Positions 30,485 to 41,635 of a stretch of 44,250 nt of DNA are shown one piece after another. Numbering within the stretch: the first letter of the stretch is position 1; the number at the start of each line of letters is the position of its first letter. The position numbers and the translations under genes were made by a program. Source of the stretch: Thiotrichaceae bacterium (GTDB taxonomy: Bacteria; Pseudomonadota; Gammaproteobacteria; Thiotrichales; Thiotrichaceae). Under the pieces are notes generated by a model. That model was not told where the DNA came from and made no database searches. It saw only the letters and a program-made list of their open reading frames with translations. Location of the stretch: positions 1-44,250 of the forward strand of contig JALXAX010000153.1 in NCBI GenBank assembly GCA_026991755.1, written 5' to 3'.

Positions 30485-33400
30485 TTAGCCGTTAACCCTC
30501 TTAGCTTTTCTCTCCTTACGCCCTACTCCCATCAGATATAACGTAGGAATGGTAAACAAGGAAAGCACGGTCGAAAACCCAACACCCCACACAATAGCAG
30601 TAGCCACAGGCCCCCAAATGAGTGAGCGCCCTCCAAGTCCTAGCGACAAGGAGAATAGACCTGCAATGGTAGTGAGCGCAGTAATTAAGATAGGGATGAC
30701 TCTACGTCGTGATGCGAAGATAATGGCATGTAGCGTCCCCATGCCCTGCTCTCGCCGATCATTGGCGGCTGACATCAATACAATCGCACCGTTGACGGCT
30801 ATACCTGCCAGAGCAACCACTCCGTATAGCGTATAAAGACTGAGTGGGCTTTGCGTCACCATCAATCCAAATATGACGCCAGAAAATGCCATCGGTATAC
30901 TAAAGAGGATAATAAACGGTTGGAAGTAGCTCCTAAATTGAGTACCCAAGATAAGATACATCAGCCCCAGCCCGATAAGAAACAGCTTGCCCATTGCACC
31001 AATCGCTTCATTAATATCATCAAGCTGACCTGAAAAGTTGAGATCAATACTGGGAAAGTCTGCTTTATGTTTATCCCATCCTTCCAGTAACAATTTGTTG
31101 GCTGTTACGGTATCTAAAGCACACTCTTTATAATCCTTGGGTTTGTGGTTAAATACAGGATCAAAACGACATTTCATAAAGTCTTCATGATCATATTTCA
31201 CTAAATCTGCTTCTACCGTGATGGTTCGTCTAAAGTTATGATGGCGAATATTGCCCACCGATTTCACGCGTGATTGATACACTAACTCACTTAGTGGAAT
31301 ACTTGCTCCGCTAATAGTGGGGATATGGAATTTAAGAATTTCGCTAACATCATTAAACTGTTGTTTATCCGACAGCAATCTAATTTCGAGTTTTTCACCT
31401 TGATCTTGCATGGTGGTAACGACTTCACCATCAACCAATAACCGAAGTGTTCGCGTAATAACCACAGGATTGATTCCTGCACGTCGAATAGCATCATGGT
31501 TCAAGCTAAGCGTGAGTTCCATCCTGCCTTCACTAGCATTATCAGCAATATCTTTAACACCCCCCATATCGGTTAGTATTTTTTGTAAAACGCTGGAAGC
31601 TTGCTGAATGATTTCAAAATCATTTCCACGTACTTTTACGCTAATCGCTTTACTGGCGGGTGGCCCTGATGCCAGCGTTAAGAAGGAAATATCAGCACCT
31701 GTGACCGACAACACGTCTTTACGCATAGACTCGACAATAGCTTCAACACTTCGAGAGGCTTTATTCTCAGGGTTTAAACCAATAACAATCTGGCCATAAC
31801 GTGAGCCGAAATAAGGTTCTATTTCAGTAAACATTTGCCCTGCATAGCTCACCACTGAGCGCGCTTCGTTATCGTGTAAGTGCTTTTTGACTTGTTGCTC
31901 TACTTCCAGCGTCTTATCAAGGGTTGTCTGCAACGTACTGGTTGCAGGCATTTCGACATTCACGTAAAAAATCCGCAAGGTATCCGCTGCAAAGAAATCT
32001 ACTTTTACCAGATTAACTCCAGGGGCGAGCATTGAACCAGCAAGTATGAACAAACTAATCACGATGCTTAGCGTCAGCTTTGGCCAACGCAACGAACGTA
32101 TTAACAACACTGAATAACGATGACGAATCCAGCGCATAGCCGCTGTACGCATCCGCTGCACTTTACCTGATTTGCGCATATCGCCACCCATTGAGGTGAC
32201 GTGAGCAGGTAACATCCAAAACGATTCGATCAAACTCAACAATAAAGCGATGCTGACTACTAACGGAACCATCATCATGAATTTACCTAATATACCAGGC
32301 AACAACATCAAGGGTAAAAAGGCAGAAATGGTGGTCAAAACAGCGGTAGTTACCGGTTGAGCGACTTCATTGAGAGACTCCAGCGAAGCTTGCAGGGAAT
32401 CCATACCCCGCTGCATTCGATAATAGATACCTTCAACCACAACGACGGCATCATCAACCAGCATACCTAATACGATAACGACGCCAATCAGCACCGTTAC
32501 ATTGAGCGTTTGCCCAATGGCAGACAGAATCCAGAAGGTACCTGCCAAAATAAAAGGAATACCAATAGCCGTTAGGAATGCGATGCGAAAACCCAGAAAT
32601 AACCATGAGACGATTAACACTAAAAATAAGCCAATCAGTGCGTTACTCTGCATGATATTGATGGCTTTAAGGGTTTGCTCGGTATTATCATCCACCATTT
32701 TAAGCGCTATGCCTGTCTTGTAAGACAGTTCGTTTTGCTCATCGGTATAGTGACGAATTTTATCTACCAGCTGAATAACGTTGGTATCATCTTGCTTAAG
32801 CACAACCAATAATACGGCGGGTTCCCCATCAAGACGTACCTCTTGCGTAGCTTTTTGGCGTGAGCGCTGAACTGAAGCAATACGAGAAAGTGGAATTTCA
32901 CCTTCTATACCTTGAAGTCCTTGTAAAGCAGTAATCGGCAGTTGCTCTACCGTATGAGGATCACTATTTTTGCCAACCATACGAATCAGCCAGTTTTGAC
33001 CACCTGCATCAACCGTTCCCGCTGCGATATCCTGAAACCATAAACGAATCGCGTCTGAGACTTGGCCGGGGGTTAGCTGATATTGCTCTAATAGATCTGG
33101 GTCGAAACGTACTTGTAACTCAGGATCATCAAGCGCAACAACATCGACACGATCCACTCCTGACATTTGTTCTAGAAATCGTCTTATATTACGTGCTGAC
33201 TGGCGCAGATTTTCATCATCTGCAACCGAGGTAACGGCTATCATTGCAGCAGGAAATGCATTTCCTGAGGTTATTTCTAATATTTGAATATCATCAACTT
33301 CGTCTGGCAATAAGCTTTCTGCATTTTGCAGCTCACGCCTTAGTTCAGCTAGTCTTTTATCAAATACTCTGACGGGCAAATCTTCAAAACGGACTAATAT

Positions 33401-33664
33401 TGAGGAGACATTTTCTCTGCTATTGCTAGAAACAAAGCGCATATCGGGTATGCCATTAATGGCGTCTTCCAGTACATCCGTTACCCTTTTTTCAACATCG
33501 CTGGCACTTGCACCGGGGAATAACGCGATGATAGTGATCCAGTTAAAATTAATCGTTGGGTCTTGTTGTCGGGGCAGATCTTTATACGAAAGTAAGCCGA
33601 CAATTAGCACTAACACAAAGAGCAAGTTGGCAAGTACATGGTTCTGTATAAAGCGTGAGAACAT
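30485..33664 (-). CDS. RND efflux permease (AcrB-like)
   Basis: The 1059-residue inner-membrane RND transporter has the usual 12-helix layout with two large periplasmic loops. TM4 carries the proton-relay Asp pair D404-D405 in GMLVDDAVVVVEG. In TM10 the position of the AcrB Lys940 reads AGIAVNGAIVLMS, so the Lys is absent, as in several less-studied RND subfamilies. It is likely a drug or organic-compound exporter driven by protons. It follows its adaptor by 5 bp. No outer-membrane factor gene is present, so it probably borrows a TolC-type protein. Confidence 0.9.
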   Translation of the reverse strand: MFSRFIQNHVLANLLFVLVLIVGLLSYKDLPRQQDPTINFNWITIIALFPGASASDVEKRVTDVLEDAINGIPDMRFVSSNSRENVSSILVRFEDLPVRVFDKRLAELRRELQNAESLLPDEVDDIQILEITSGNAFPAAMIAVTSVADDENLRQSARNIRRFLEQMSGVDRVDVVALDDPELQVRFDPDLLEQYQLTPGQVSDAIRLWFQDIAAGTVDAGGQNWLIRMVGKNSDPHTVEQLPITALQGLQGIEGEIPLSRIASVQRSRQKATQEVRLDGEPAVLLVVLKQDDTNVIQLVDKIRHYTDEQNELSYKTGIALKMVDDNTEQTLKAINIMQSNALIGLFLVLIVSWLFLGFRIAFLTAIGIPFILAGTFWILSAIGQTLNVTVLIGVVIVLGMLVDDAVVVVEGIYYRMQRGMDSLQASLESLNEVAQPVTTAVLTTISAFLPLMLLPGILGKFMMMVPLVVSIALLLSLIESFWMLPAHVTSMGGDMRKSGKVQRMRTAAMRWIRHRYSVLLIRSLRWPKLTLSIVISLFILAGSMLAPGVNLVKVDFFAADTLRIFYVNVEMPATSTLQTTLDKTLEVEQQVKKHLHDNEARSVVSYAGQMFTEIEPYFGSRYGQIVIGLNPENKASRSVEAIVESMRKDVLSVTGADISFLTLASGPPASKAISVKVRGNDFEIIQQASSVLQKILTDMGGVKDIADNASEGRMELTLSLNHDAIRRAGINPVVITRTLRLLVDGEVVTTMQDQGEKLEIRLLSDKQQFNDVSEILKFHIPTISGASIPLSELVYQSRVKSVGNIRHHNFRRTITVEADLVKYDHEDFMKCRFDPVFNHKPKDYKECALDTVTANKLLLEGWDKHKADFPSIDLNFSGQLDDINEAIGAMGKLFLIGLGLMYLILGTQFRSYFQPFIILFSIPMAFSGVIFGLMVTQSPLSLYTLYGVVALAGIAVNGAIVLMSAANDRREQGMGTLHAIIFASRRRVIPILITALTTIAGLFSLSLGLGGRSLIWGPVATAIVWGVGFSTVLSLFTIPTLYLMGVGRKERKAKRVNG

Positions 33665-33669
33665 AGTGT

Positions 33670-34764
33670 CTACTCAAGACCTACCGCTTGATCTGGCTTT
33701 AAACGATGACGGTTAGAAACAATGATTTGTGTGTTCACGGGCAAGTCGATAAAAGCAGATTGACCTTCGCTTGCGTCGGCTAATGGGTAAAACTTGGTTT
33801 TGCCCTCTTTACCAGCTTCTTTTTTGGTTTTTACATACAACAAAACTCCCATTTGACCATTACGCCTAATCACATATTCAGCAGGTAACATGGTACGCTT
33901 GCCTCTCCATTCCAGTCGGCCTGATGCACCTACTATCAGCGGGTCTGCGCTTTTAGGTAATAATCTGGCTTGTAGTGTTCTACCTCCTTGTTTGATTTCG
34001 TTGACTACTGATCGAAAGGTCACGGGTATTTTCAAACTACCGTAGGTATAAAATAAAGCAGTCGCTTTTTTAGCGCTCTCCACGCTCGATGCGGTTAGAT
34101 CCGCTTTAATTTCCAGAGCATGTGTTTGCAATAATTTAAACACAGGGGAGTTAGGCGCTAACAGCTGACCTACACTGACGAATCTTTCAGTAATTTGACC
34201 CGCATAAGGTGCTTTAATTTTACAGCGTTCAACCGCTAGTTTAGCTTGTTCAATGGCTACTTTTTTGGCCGCTATATCCGCTCGAACCAGTTGGCTTTGC
34301 AGAATAGATTCATCCAATATATTTTGTGGAATTGTCTTTAGTTTTCGTAGTTGTAAATTACGCGTGTATTGTTTATTAGCTAATGCCTCTTGTGCCTTTG
34401 CTGATTCTAGTGCTAGCTGGGTTTGCTTCTTGGCTAGTTGGTAATCTCTACAATCTAGCTCTACCAAGATCTTTCCCTTATCGACTAGGTCACCTGTTTT
34501 TACATTAACTTTTTTGACTTTCCCAGAGATTTGCGCACCTATAATCGCGTGATTTAGACTGACCACGGTTGCAGGGACGCTATTGTTTTCGGAGGTAAGT
34601 AGTTCGGATAGTGGCTTTACTGTAACTTTAGGTAGGTTGTTTTTAGTAGTAGCCTCGTTGCTTTCGGCATGAGCTGTAACACCCAACATAGATAGCAACG
34701 TGACACACTGTAAAAAATAGCAAAGTATCTGTTTTTGATGAGAGAAAATTTTGTATTTATGCAT
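33670..34764 (-). CDS. RND periplasmic adaptor (membrane fusion protein)
   Basis: This HlyD/AcrA-family adaptor is 364 residues with the start chosen here. After a signal region (hydrophobic 14-32, cleavage near AHA) comes a lipoyl-like half motif (VVSLNHAIIGAQISGKVKK), an alpha-hairpin with LAKKQTQLALESAKAQ and later QLVRADIAAKK, and a second lipoyl half (VERCKIKAPYAGQITERFV). The open frame extends 23 codons further upstream, but those residues derive from family A-like repeat DNA, so the ATG at 34762-34764 is preferred. Its stop lies five bases before the RND permease start; together they form an operon. Confidence 0.88.
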   Translation of the reverse strand: MHKYKIFSHQKQILCYFLQCVTLLSMLGVTAHAESNEATTKNNLPKVTVKPLSELLTSENNSVPATVVSLNHAIIGAQISGKVKKVNVKTGDLVDKGKILVELDCRDYQLAKKQTQLALESAKAQEALANKQYTRNLQLRKLKTIPQNILDESILQSQLVRADIAAKKVAIEQAKLAVERCKIKAPYAGQITERFVSVGQLLAPNSPVFKLLQTHALEIKADLTASSVESAKKATALFYTYGSLKIPVTFRSVVNEIKQGGRTLQARLLPKSADPLIVGASGRLEWRGKRTMLPAEYVIRRNGQMGVLLYVKTKKEAGKEGKTKFYPLADASEGQSAFIDLPVNTQIIVSNRHRLKPDQAVGLE

Positions 34765-34798
34765 TAGTTTAATTATCTGGGGTGAATCCGATAAGAGT

Positions 34799-34874
34799 AC
34801 GACCTTTGTATGAAAACCGTCGAGAAAACTCAAGCCATTCTAATCTGTCGTCATATCTTTCGTGCAAATGTCTC
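34799..34874. repeat. Degenerate short family A element
   Basis: CGACCTTTGTATGAAAA on the left and CGTCATATCTTTCGTGCAAATGTCTC in parts on the right are divergent versions of the family A ends in inverted orientation, separated by only about 35 bp. It lies between sucB and the RND adaptor and provides false extra codons to the adaptor's frame. Confidence 0.65.
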
Positions 34875-34892
34875 ACTTTAATCAGTTAGATT

Positions 34893-36128
34893 CTATAACT
34901 CTAACAATAGGCTAGCAGGGTCTTCTAATAAATCTTTTATTTTCATTAAAAATCCAACCGCTGTTTTACCATCAATAATTCGATGATCATAAGATAACGC
35001 CAGATACATCATAGGTCTAATCACAATCTCATCATTACGCACAACGGCACGTTTTTCTATTTTGTGCATACCTAAAATGCCACTTTGAGGTGGGTTGAGT
35101 ATCGGCGTTGAAAGCATAGAACCAAACACGCCTCCGTTACTAATTGAGAACGTACCGCCCATTAGCTCGGACATTTCTAATTTGCCGTCTCTCGCTCTTA
35201 TCGCAAAATCGCTAATCGCTTTTTCTATATCGGCATGGCCTAGTTGATCCGTATCTCTAATAATGGGAACTACCAAACCGCGTTCTGTTGATACTGCTAC
35301 ACCTATATCGTAGAAGCCGTTATAAATGATATCGTTACCATCAATCTGCGCATTGACTTCAGGGAATCGTTTAAGTGCTTCGGTAGCGGCTTTTACGAAG
35401 AAGGACATAAAACCTAACTTAATGCCATGTGCATGTACGAATCGTTCTTGATAGGTTTTTCTTAAGCGTACTAAATCGCTTAAATCCACCTCGTTAAAAG
35501 TGGTCAGAATAGCTGCGGTGCTTTGTGCCTCAACTAGCCTCTGAGCAACACGTTGACGTAATCGTGACATCGGCACACGTCGCTGAGGTCTGTTTTCATC
35601 AATCATTACAGGAGAGGTCGAGTCGCTGGGTGTTGATGCTGAGGTGCTAGCAACAGGTCTTTGGTCAACCACTTCTTGAACATCAGACTTTAGTATTCTG
35701 CCTTTCGCCCCGGATGCATGTACTTCGTCTATATTCACATCATTTTCATACATGGTTTTTCGAACAGACGGGCTAGCGGTTAGGTTGTCCACAGAAGTGT
35801 TTGTATGCGTTTCGGTGGCCTTCTCGTTGCTATCACTTTCGTTATCATCACCGCTATTATCATCATCAGCAGCCTGTTGATCAGCTTCGCTTACAGGTTC
35901 TAACACAGCGATGAGATCATTTTCGTAGACGGTGACACCCTGCTCTACTTTAATCTCCGTCAAAACACCATCATGCGGTGCGGGTACTTCGAGGACTACC
36001 TTATCGGTCTCAAGCTCTAATAATGGCTCTTCAGCAACTACTGTATCGCCTTCTTTCTTTAGCCATGATGCAATGGTGGCGTCATTAACCGACTCAGGTA
36101 ACGGTGGCACACGAATCTCGTTACTCAT
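34893..36128 (-). CDS. sucB: Dihydrolipoyl succinyltransferase (E2 of 2-oxoglutarate dehydrogenase)
   Basis: SucB transfers the succinyl group from the E1-bound intermediate to CoA. It has 411 residues. The N-terminal lipoyl domain carries Lys43 in [16 protein letters not shown]-rich linker (about 95-115) follows, then the peripheral subunit-binding domain with [17 protein letters not shown] and KGRILKSDV, and the catalytic acyltransferase domain ending in [15 protein letters not shown], with the active-site His and Asp. The start overlaps the sucA stop by four bases (ATGA), so both are cotranslated in the TCA-cycle operon. No lpd or sucCD is adjacent. Confidence 0.96.
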   Translation of the reverse strand: MSNEIRVPPLPESVNDATIASWLKKEGDTVVAEEPLLELETDKVVLEVPAPHDGVLTEIKVEQGVTVYENDLIAVLEPVSEADQQAADDDNSGDDNESDSNEKATETHTNTSVDNLTASPSVRKTMYENDVNIDEVHASGAKGRILKSDVQEVVDQRPVASTSASTPSDSTSPVMIDENRPQRRVPMSRLRQRVAQRLVEAQSTAAILTTFNEVDLSDLVRLRKTYQERFVHAHGIKLGFMSFFVKAATEALKRFPEVNAQIDGNDIIYNGFYDIGVAVSTERGLVVPIIRDTDQLGHADIEKAISDFAIRARDGKLEMSELMGGTFSISNGGVFGSMLSTPILNPPQSGILGMHKIEKRAVVRNDEIVIRPMMYLALSYDHRIIDGKTAVGFLMKIKDLLEDPASLLLEL

Positions 36129-39028
36129 CTGATGCTCCTTGTAACATTTTCTTGTTTCATTAAACCTAATGCCTCATTGACTAGTGTTTGTTGCTCTTTT
36201 TTATGAGCTTTAAAAGAACCTACCGCAGCGGCAGCCGAGCTTGGTCTGCTCACACACATCATATTATGCTGTACTTCATAACTTCTGAATCGATGTTTGA
36301 TGCTATCCCATGCGCCTTGATTAAGCGGCTCTTCCTGACACCAAACTAAATCATTCATATTCGGATATTCATCCAAGATAGCATTCATCTGCTGCTTGGG
36401 AAATGGATAGAGTTGCTCGATACGAACCAACGCTATGTGCTTTCTTAAGTCATCATTTTCTTGGCAAACTTCTAATAAATCGTAATAGACCTTTCCCGAG
36501 CAAAGGATGACTCGTGTTATGTCTTGCTTAACCTCTGCTGGCTCATTCTGATAAAAAGGATCATCCAATATTGGTTGAAAGCTGCCATGGCATAATTCAT
36601 CCAAACTACTTACTACGGCAGGATGACGTAATAAACTCTTTGGAGTAAAGGTGATTAAAGGTTTTCTATAATGACGAATCATTTGTCTGCGTAACAGATG
36701 ATAAATCTGAGCGGGTGTAGAAGGGATACAAATTTGCATATTGTGCTGAGCGCACAACTGTAAATAGCGCTCTAATCGTGCAGAGGAATGTTCTGCACCC
36801 ATGCCCTCATAACCATGCGGTAAGAACAAGACCAAGCCTGATAAACGCCCCCATTTCTGCTCACCTGAGCTAATAAACTGATCAATTACGACTTGTGCAC
36901 CATTAGCGAAATCACCAAATTGAGCTTCCCAAATATTCAGCACTTCTGGATCAGAAGTCGCATAGCCATATTCAAACGCTAACACAGCTTCTTCAGACAA
37001 CAACGAATCGGTAATAGTAATGTTGCCAACGGCTTTACCTTCTCTAATCGGCTTATCTATTTGCAGATGACTTAACGGTGTCCACGTCCAGCAGGTGTTA
37101 TCCGTGCTTTGATCATGATACACCGCATGGCGATGTGAGAACGTGCCTCTACCACTATCTTGCCCTGTTAAGCGCACATCAAAGCCTTCGCTTAGCAAAG
37201 TGGCATAGGCCATATTTTCAGCGAAACCCCAATCTATGGGGCGCTCTTCGTTGATCATCTGTTGTCGGGCTTTGAGTACTTTATTTAAGCGATCATGCAC
37301 CAAAAAGCCTTTCGGCAAAATAAGCAATTGTTGTGCTAAATGGCTAAAGGTTTTCTGTTTGAAAGTGGTGTCTGATACATCCATCCAATGACGGTTTTTA
37401 TAGGTTGACCATTCCACCTGAAAGTTTGCGGGAATACTATTAACTTCTAAGGTTTTTAGCAGAGGCTTGCCCTCAGCCATTTTTTGCTTATAGCCTTTAA
37501 TAGCGGCTTCTGCTGCTTGTTGCGATAATACCTGTTGCTCTATTAGTTTATTGCCATACAGCTCACGCGTGGTTAGTTTGCTGGTAATCGCTTGATACAT
37601 ATTGGGTTGCGTTAACGACGGTTCATCGGCTTCGTTATGGCCTCTGCGTCGATAACAGACTAAATCTATAACAATATCTTTGCGAAACCGTAGTCGATAC
37701 TCTAAAGCTAGATTTGCCACAAAAACAACCGCTTCAGGATCATCACCATTCACATGCAATATCGGCGCATTCACCATCTTGGCAACATCAGTCGGGTAAT
37801 AAGTGCTTCGGCTATCTGACTTAGTGCTAGTGGTAAAACCTATCTGGTTGTTGATTACAATATGCACCGTGCCATGGATAGAAAAACCACGCGTTTGCGA
37901 CATATTGAGTGTTTCCATCACCACACCCTGCCCTGCAAACGCGGCATCTCCATGGATAAGTACCGCTAACAAGGGATCACTCTCTCCTGCTTTGCGTCTA
38001 TCGCGACGGGCGCGCACATGCCCTGCTACAACGGGAGAGATAATTTCCAAGTGGGAAGGATTAAAAGCAGCAGCAAGTCGAATTGGCCCACCAGGAGTGG
38101 GTACATCAGCGCTAAAACCTTTGTGATATTTCACATCACCTGCATAACCTTGATGGTCGGCTACCCCTTCAAACTCCTTGAATAAGGTTTCGGGAGGTTT
38201 ACCCAGAATATTGACCAGCACATTAAGCCTGCCTCGATGCGCCATACCGAAGGCTACTTCTTTGACATCACTCGAACCTGCTTGCTGGATCATGGTTGAT
38301 AATAAGGGAATTAAACTTTCACCACCTTCCAGTGAGAAGGTTTTTTGACCTACATAGCGGGTACTTAAATAACGTTCGAAGGTTTCAGCCGAGACTAAAT
38401 CTTTGTATATCTTTATCTTTTCATCATTGGAAAAATCAGGCTGTGTTTTGGTGGATTCTAGTTTCGATTGTAGCCAACACTTTTCTTCGGTGTTCATGAT
38501 GTGCATATATTCTGCACCGATAGAACCTGTATAGGTATCTCTTAAAGCGCGATATATATTCGTCAATGTAGCAGACTTGTCTAACAGCAGATCACCTGTA
38601 TCGAAAATGCGTTGCGGATCTATTCGCTCTAACCCGTAATATTCTAGTGACAGCTCATCCAAACTCGGTTGGGTATATAAATCATCTAGAGGATTAGTAT
38701 CAGCCTGTAAATGACCTAAGACTCGGTAGGCTTCAATTAACTTAAGGACGTGAACTTGCAAGCGTTCACTTTCAACCACTGCATCTATCTCAGTCCCATT
38801 AATACAGTGTGAGCTACTGCTAAACAGTGAAGACTTTTTGAATTGGTTTTGCACTTCAGAGTGGCGCATACCTTGTTGCAGACCTGCGGGTACAGGCATT
38901 TCTGAAAAGTACTCACGCCAACTGGCATTGACCGAAAAAGGATCATTTAAAAATTGTTCATAAAGCCTATCTAGATAGGCTGCGTTTTCACCTTCTAATA
39001 ACGATTCATGCTGAAAGGGATCTGTCAT
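36125..39028 (-). CDS. sucA: 2-oxoglutarate dehydrogenase E1 component
   Basis: SucA is the thiamine-diphosphate-dependent E1 decarboxylase of the TCA-cycle 2-oxoglutarate dehydrogenase complex. It is 967 residues, somewhat longer than the typical ~930. Conserved stretches include the N-terminal [18 protein letters not shown] motif, [32 protein letters not shown] and [12 protein letters not shown] (ThDP/metal site), and [27 protein letters not shown] seven bases before the ATG supports the start. It precedes sucB in a two-gene operon. The upstream 282-bp gap carries a BIME-like repeat. Confidence 0.97.
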   Translation of the reverse strand: MTDPFQHESLLEGENAAYLDRLYEQFLNDPFSVNASWREYFSEMPVPAGLQQGMRHSEVQNQFKKSSLFSSSSHCINGTEIDAVVESERLQVHVLKLIEAYRVLGHLQADTNPLDDLYTQPSLDELSLEYYGLERIDPQRIFDTGDLLLDKSATLTNIYRALRDTYTGSIGAEYMHIMNTEEKCWLQSKLESTKTQPDFSNDEKIKIYKDLVSAETFERYLSTRYVGQKTFSLEGGESLIPLLSTMIQQAGSSDVKEVAFGMAHRGRLNVLVNILGKPPETLFKEFEGVADHQGYAGDVKYHKGFSADVPTPGGPIRLAAAFNPSHLEIISPVVAGHVRARRDRRKAGESDPLLAVLIHGDAAFAGQGVVMETLNMSQTRGFSIHGTVHIVINNQIGFTTSTKSDSRSTYYPTDVAKMVNAPILHVNGDDPEAVVFVANLALEYRLRFRKDIVIDLVCYRRRGHNEADEPSLTQPNMYQAITSKLTTRELYGNKLIEQQVLSQQAAEAAIKGYKQKMAEGKPLLKTLEVNSIPANFQVEWSTYKNRHWMDVSDTTFKQKTFSHLAQQLLILPKGFLVHDRLNKVLKARQQMINEERPIDWGFAENMAYATLLSEGFDVRLTGQDSGRGTFSHRHAVYHDQSTDNTCWTWTPLSHLQIDKPIREGKAVGNITITDSLLSEEAVLAFEYGYATSDPEVLNIWEAQFGDFANGAQVVIDQFISSGEQKWGRLSGLVLFLPHGYEGMGAEHSSARLERYLQLCAQHNMQICIPSTPAQIYHLLRRQMIRHYRKPLITFTPKSLLRHPAVVSSLDELCHGSFQPILDDPFYQNEPAEVKQDITRVILCSGKVYYDLLEVCQENDDLRKHIALVRIEQLYPFPKQQMNAILDEYPNMNDLVWCQEEPLNQGAWDSIKHRFRSYEVQHNMMCVSRPSSAAAAVGSFKAHKKEQQTLVNEALGLMKQENVTRSIR

Positions 39029-39204
39029 CGAAGTTCCTTTTAATTTGTGTTAAGACGCATGAGATGAGTACTAACTTTATTATAGGATGCTGTTATTTTA
39101 TATGCTTGAGTTTCATTAAAAGATTGCATAAGTTTTTACATACATGTCATTTCTAAGTGCCAAAATGTAAATAAAATGGCTAAATTCCTTCCCCTTAGCA
39201 ACGG

Positions 39205-39284
39205 GTTTAGGAGGTGCGGCTTTAGCCGCGCACTAAACGGCACTATGGTGGTGCACTGGCGCGACTAAAGTCGCACGTCCTATA
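39205..39284. repeat. BIME-like pair of GCGGCTTTAGCCGC hairpins
   Basis: GTGCGGCTTTAGCCGCGC (about 39214-39231) and GCGCGACTAAAGTCGCAC (about 39259-39275) are two hairpins, inverted relative to each other, in the outer frame TTTAGGAGG and CGTCCTATA. This is the structure of RAYT-associated REP pairs. It lies between the hybrid kinase 3' end and the sucA promoter side. Confidence 0.8.
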
Positions 39285-39310
39285 TACTGTAGTTATGAGA
39301 CTCCTTAATA

Positions 39311-41605
39311 TTAAGCAGGTAATGTGCCTGTATTAACCTCAACCTTCTTCAATAAATCCACAGAGATTAACAACACCTTTTTTAGGTTCGTTATATTCTG
39401 TTTAATATTAGCATTACTATCATCACTGCTGACTTGATTCTCAATCGTCTGACACAGTTTGCTAAGCTTCTTGATACCTAAAGCAGCGCTGCTACCCTTT
39501 AATGAATGTGACGTCTTACGAAGTTGCTGATGGTCATCGTTGTCGTCGTTTAAGTAGCTTTCCATCTCAGTTACCAAGTGCATACTTGTTTGTTTATATT
39601 GTTCAATAACCTCAGGAAAACGTGATCCCATTATTTGTTGCACTTCTTGCAAGGTTTGCATATCAAAAACAGTATCTAGTAGTTTCCTAGGTGGTTTAGA
39701 TAGCAATGACTTAGATAGTAAATGACTAGATAATAAATGACTAGGTGATGATGGCTTAGGTTCAGGACTATCTGTGCTAAAGCCATCCCCATCTATAGTG
39801 ATAAAGCTCCGTTTCTCTTTAGGTAGCCACTTCAAAAGGCATGAAGATAAAGCCTCTGAATAAATGGGTTTAGCTAAGTGATCATCCATGCCCACCGAGA
39901 AACAACGCATTTTTTGCTCTTGCTCAGCATCCTCTGTCATTGCGATAATGGGTATTGCTGAATTGATATTCGTTTCCCATAGGTGTAATAATTTTTCGGT
40001 AGTTTGAAAACAGTCTAAATCAGCTATCTGACAGTCCATAATGATCGCATCATAGTGATGCGTTGTATGTTCAGTAAAGTAATCAAGTGCTTCATCACCT
40101 TTTCCAAAACAACTAACCTTTGCCCCCATTTTATCTAGCATTTCCTTTGTTTCACTTTGAGTGACTGAATTGGCTTCAATCAACATAATGTGTACGGGCT
40201 GGATTGTTTGATCTAGTGATTGCTGTGCTACCTCAATCAAGCCTAGTGTGTCTTCTGTATCAGTATCCTTGTCTGTTTCTTTGGTACTTAGCTGCTGAAG
40301 GTTGTGCTTTACCAATCCATTGTCACTTACAACGCTATCAATAGCTGTATGGGCATGCTTAGCTACAATGGTAAATGAAAACGTACTGCCCTTATCTAAT
40401 GTAGATTCAACCGAGATATTGCCTTGCATTTGCTCAACAATCATTTTGCTTATTGCCAAGCCTAACCCCGTGCCTCCAAACTTTCGTGTAGTACTCAGGT
40501 CGGCTTGAGTAAAAATATCAAAGATATGTTTCTTATCATCGTCTGACATCCCAATACCACTATCAATAACACGGCATTCTATTTCGACATTATTTGCGTA
40601 TTCAATGGCGGATACAGCAACCTCTACTTGCCCCGACTCTGTAAACTTTATAGCATTTGATAATAGGTTTAATAATACTTGTCTAAGTCTATAAGGATCC
40701 GTATTGATAAAGGCAGGAACATTATTAGAGACATTCATCACTATGGCTATATTCTTTTCTTCAGCCTTAGACTTCAGAATAGCAACGGTCTCCGTCAGGC
40801 ATTCTTTAATACTAAAGTCTTTATTTTCTAATGAAACTTTACCTGCTTCTAGCTTTGAAAGATCCAAAATATCATTAAGAATGACTAATAAAGAATTTGC
40901 AGAACTCTGTGCTATCTCAAGTTGCTCTCGAGTTTTATCTGCGAGGCTAGAATGCAAAGAGATGTCTAGCATCCCTAAAATCCCATTCATAGGCGTTCTG
41001 ATTTCGTGACTCATATTGGCGAGAAACTGACTTTTCGCAGCATTTGCCGTGTTTGCATCACTCACTGCATGATTTAAGCGATTTAGTAAGGAGGCTAAAT
41101 AGAACGTCAGTACCGTAATACCCAAGATAATTCCCACACTCATCTCGGTACTTAAACTCCAATTTGAGTTTTCTGCCCAAGCAATCCTTACTCCAATCAA
41201 ACTAAGTGTTGAGGTGAAATACATGTAGTTCAGGCCGTAGCGAAAGCCATTACCAATGAGGATAAATAGGTATACCCAGAATAAAGACTGAATCCAATCA
41301 CCACCTATTGCCATAGCATAGGATAACGCGGAGATATCAACGACAATACCAAACAGTCGTCTGCCTACAGATCGCTGGGGTTTGAGGATAATAGCGATGA
41401 GTATGAAAAAACCAAGAATACCTGCTGTTGCTGGAATCATTACCATTTGTAATGTGAGGTCTTCAGGCCAAAATATCGTGTAAATAACAAATAGTGCACA
41501 CAATGCGATGCGTATTAACGCCTGCTCATGTTCAGTATCATGACGCGCTTTTAGTGTGCTCCATATTTTAAACGGAGATGGAATCATTTTTATTATTAGC
41601 CCCAC
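39311..41605 (-). CDS. Hybrid sensor histidine kinase with receiver and Hpt (BarA/RpfC-like)
   Basis: The 764-residue protein has about five to six membrane helices (residues 28-175) with a sequence pattern like RpfC, the DSF-quorum sensor, then HisKA with His200 in FLANMSHEIRTPMNG. The HATPase domain has LLNLLSNAIKF (N box), DSGIGM and GTGLGLAIS. A receiver domain follows with the phosphoacceptor Asp524 and Lys579, but the acidic pair reads EA at 477-478 instead of ED or DD. The Hpt domain has His700 in TSHSLKGSSAALG. It can form an internal His-Asp-His relay. A linker (about 616-640) contains repeats of SHLLS type. No response-regulator partner is adjacent. The upstream side carries a family C element. 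Confidence 0.93.
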   Translation of the reverse strand: MGLIIKMIPSPFKIWSTLKARHDTEHEQALIRIALCALFVIYTIFWPEDLTLQMVMIPATAGILGFFILIAIILKPQRSVGRRLFGIVVDISALSYAMAIGGDWIQSLFWVYLFILIGNGFRYGLNYMYFTSTLSLIGVRIAWAENSNWSLSTEMSVGIILGITVLTFYLASLLNRLNHAVSDANTANAAKSQFLANMSHEIRTPMNGILGMLDISLHSSLADKTREQLEIAQSSANSLLVILNDILDLSKLEAGKVSLENKDFSIKECLTETVAILKSKAEEKNIAIVMNVSNNVPAFINTDPYRLRQVLLNLLSNAIKFTESGQVEVAVSAIEYANNVEIECRVIDSGIGMSDDDKKHIFDIFTQADLSTTRKFGGTGLGLAISKMIVEQMQGNISVESTLDKGSTFSFTIVAKHAHTAIDSVVSDNGLVKHNLQQLSTKETDKDTDTEDTLGLIEVAQQSLDQTIQPVHIMLIEANSVTQSETKEMLDKMGAKVSCFGKGDEALDYFTEHTTHHYDAIIMDCQIADLDCFQTTEKLLHLWETNINSAIPIIAMTEDAEQEQKMRCFSVGMDDHLAKPIYSEALSSCLLKWLPKEKRSFITIDGDGFSTDSPEPKPSSPSHLLSSHLLSKSLLSKPPRKLLDTVFDMQTLQEVQQIMGSRFPEVIEQYKQTSMHLVTEMESYLNDDNDDHQQLRKTSHSLKGSSAALGIKKLSKLCQTIENQVSSDDSNANIKQNITNLKKVLLISVDLLKKVEVNTGTLPA

Positions 41606-41635
41606 TATAAGAAAAGCAGATGAATTTACTCTGCA

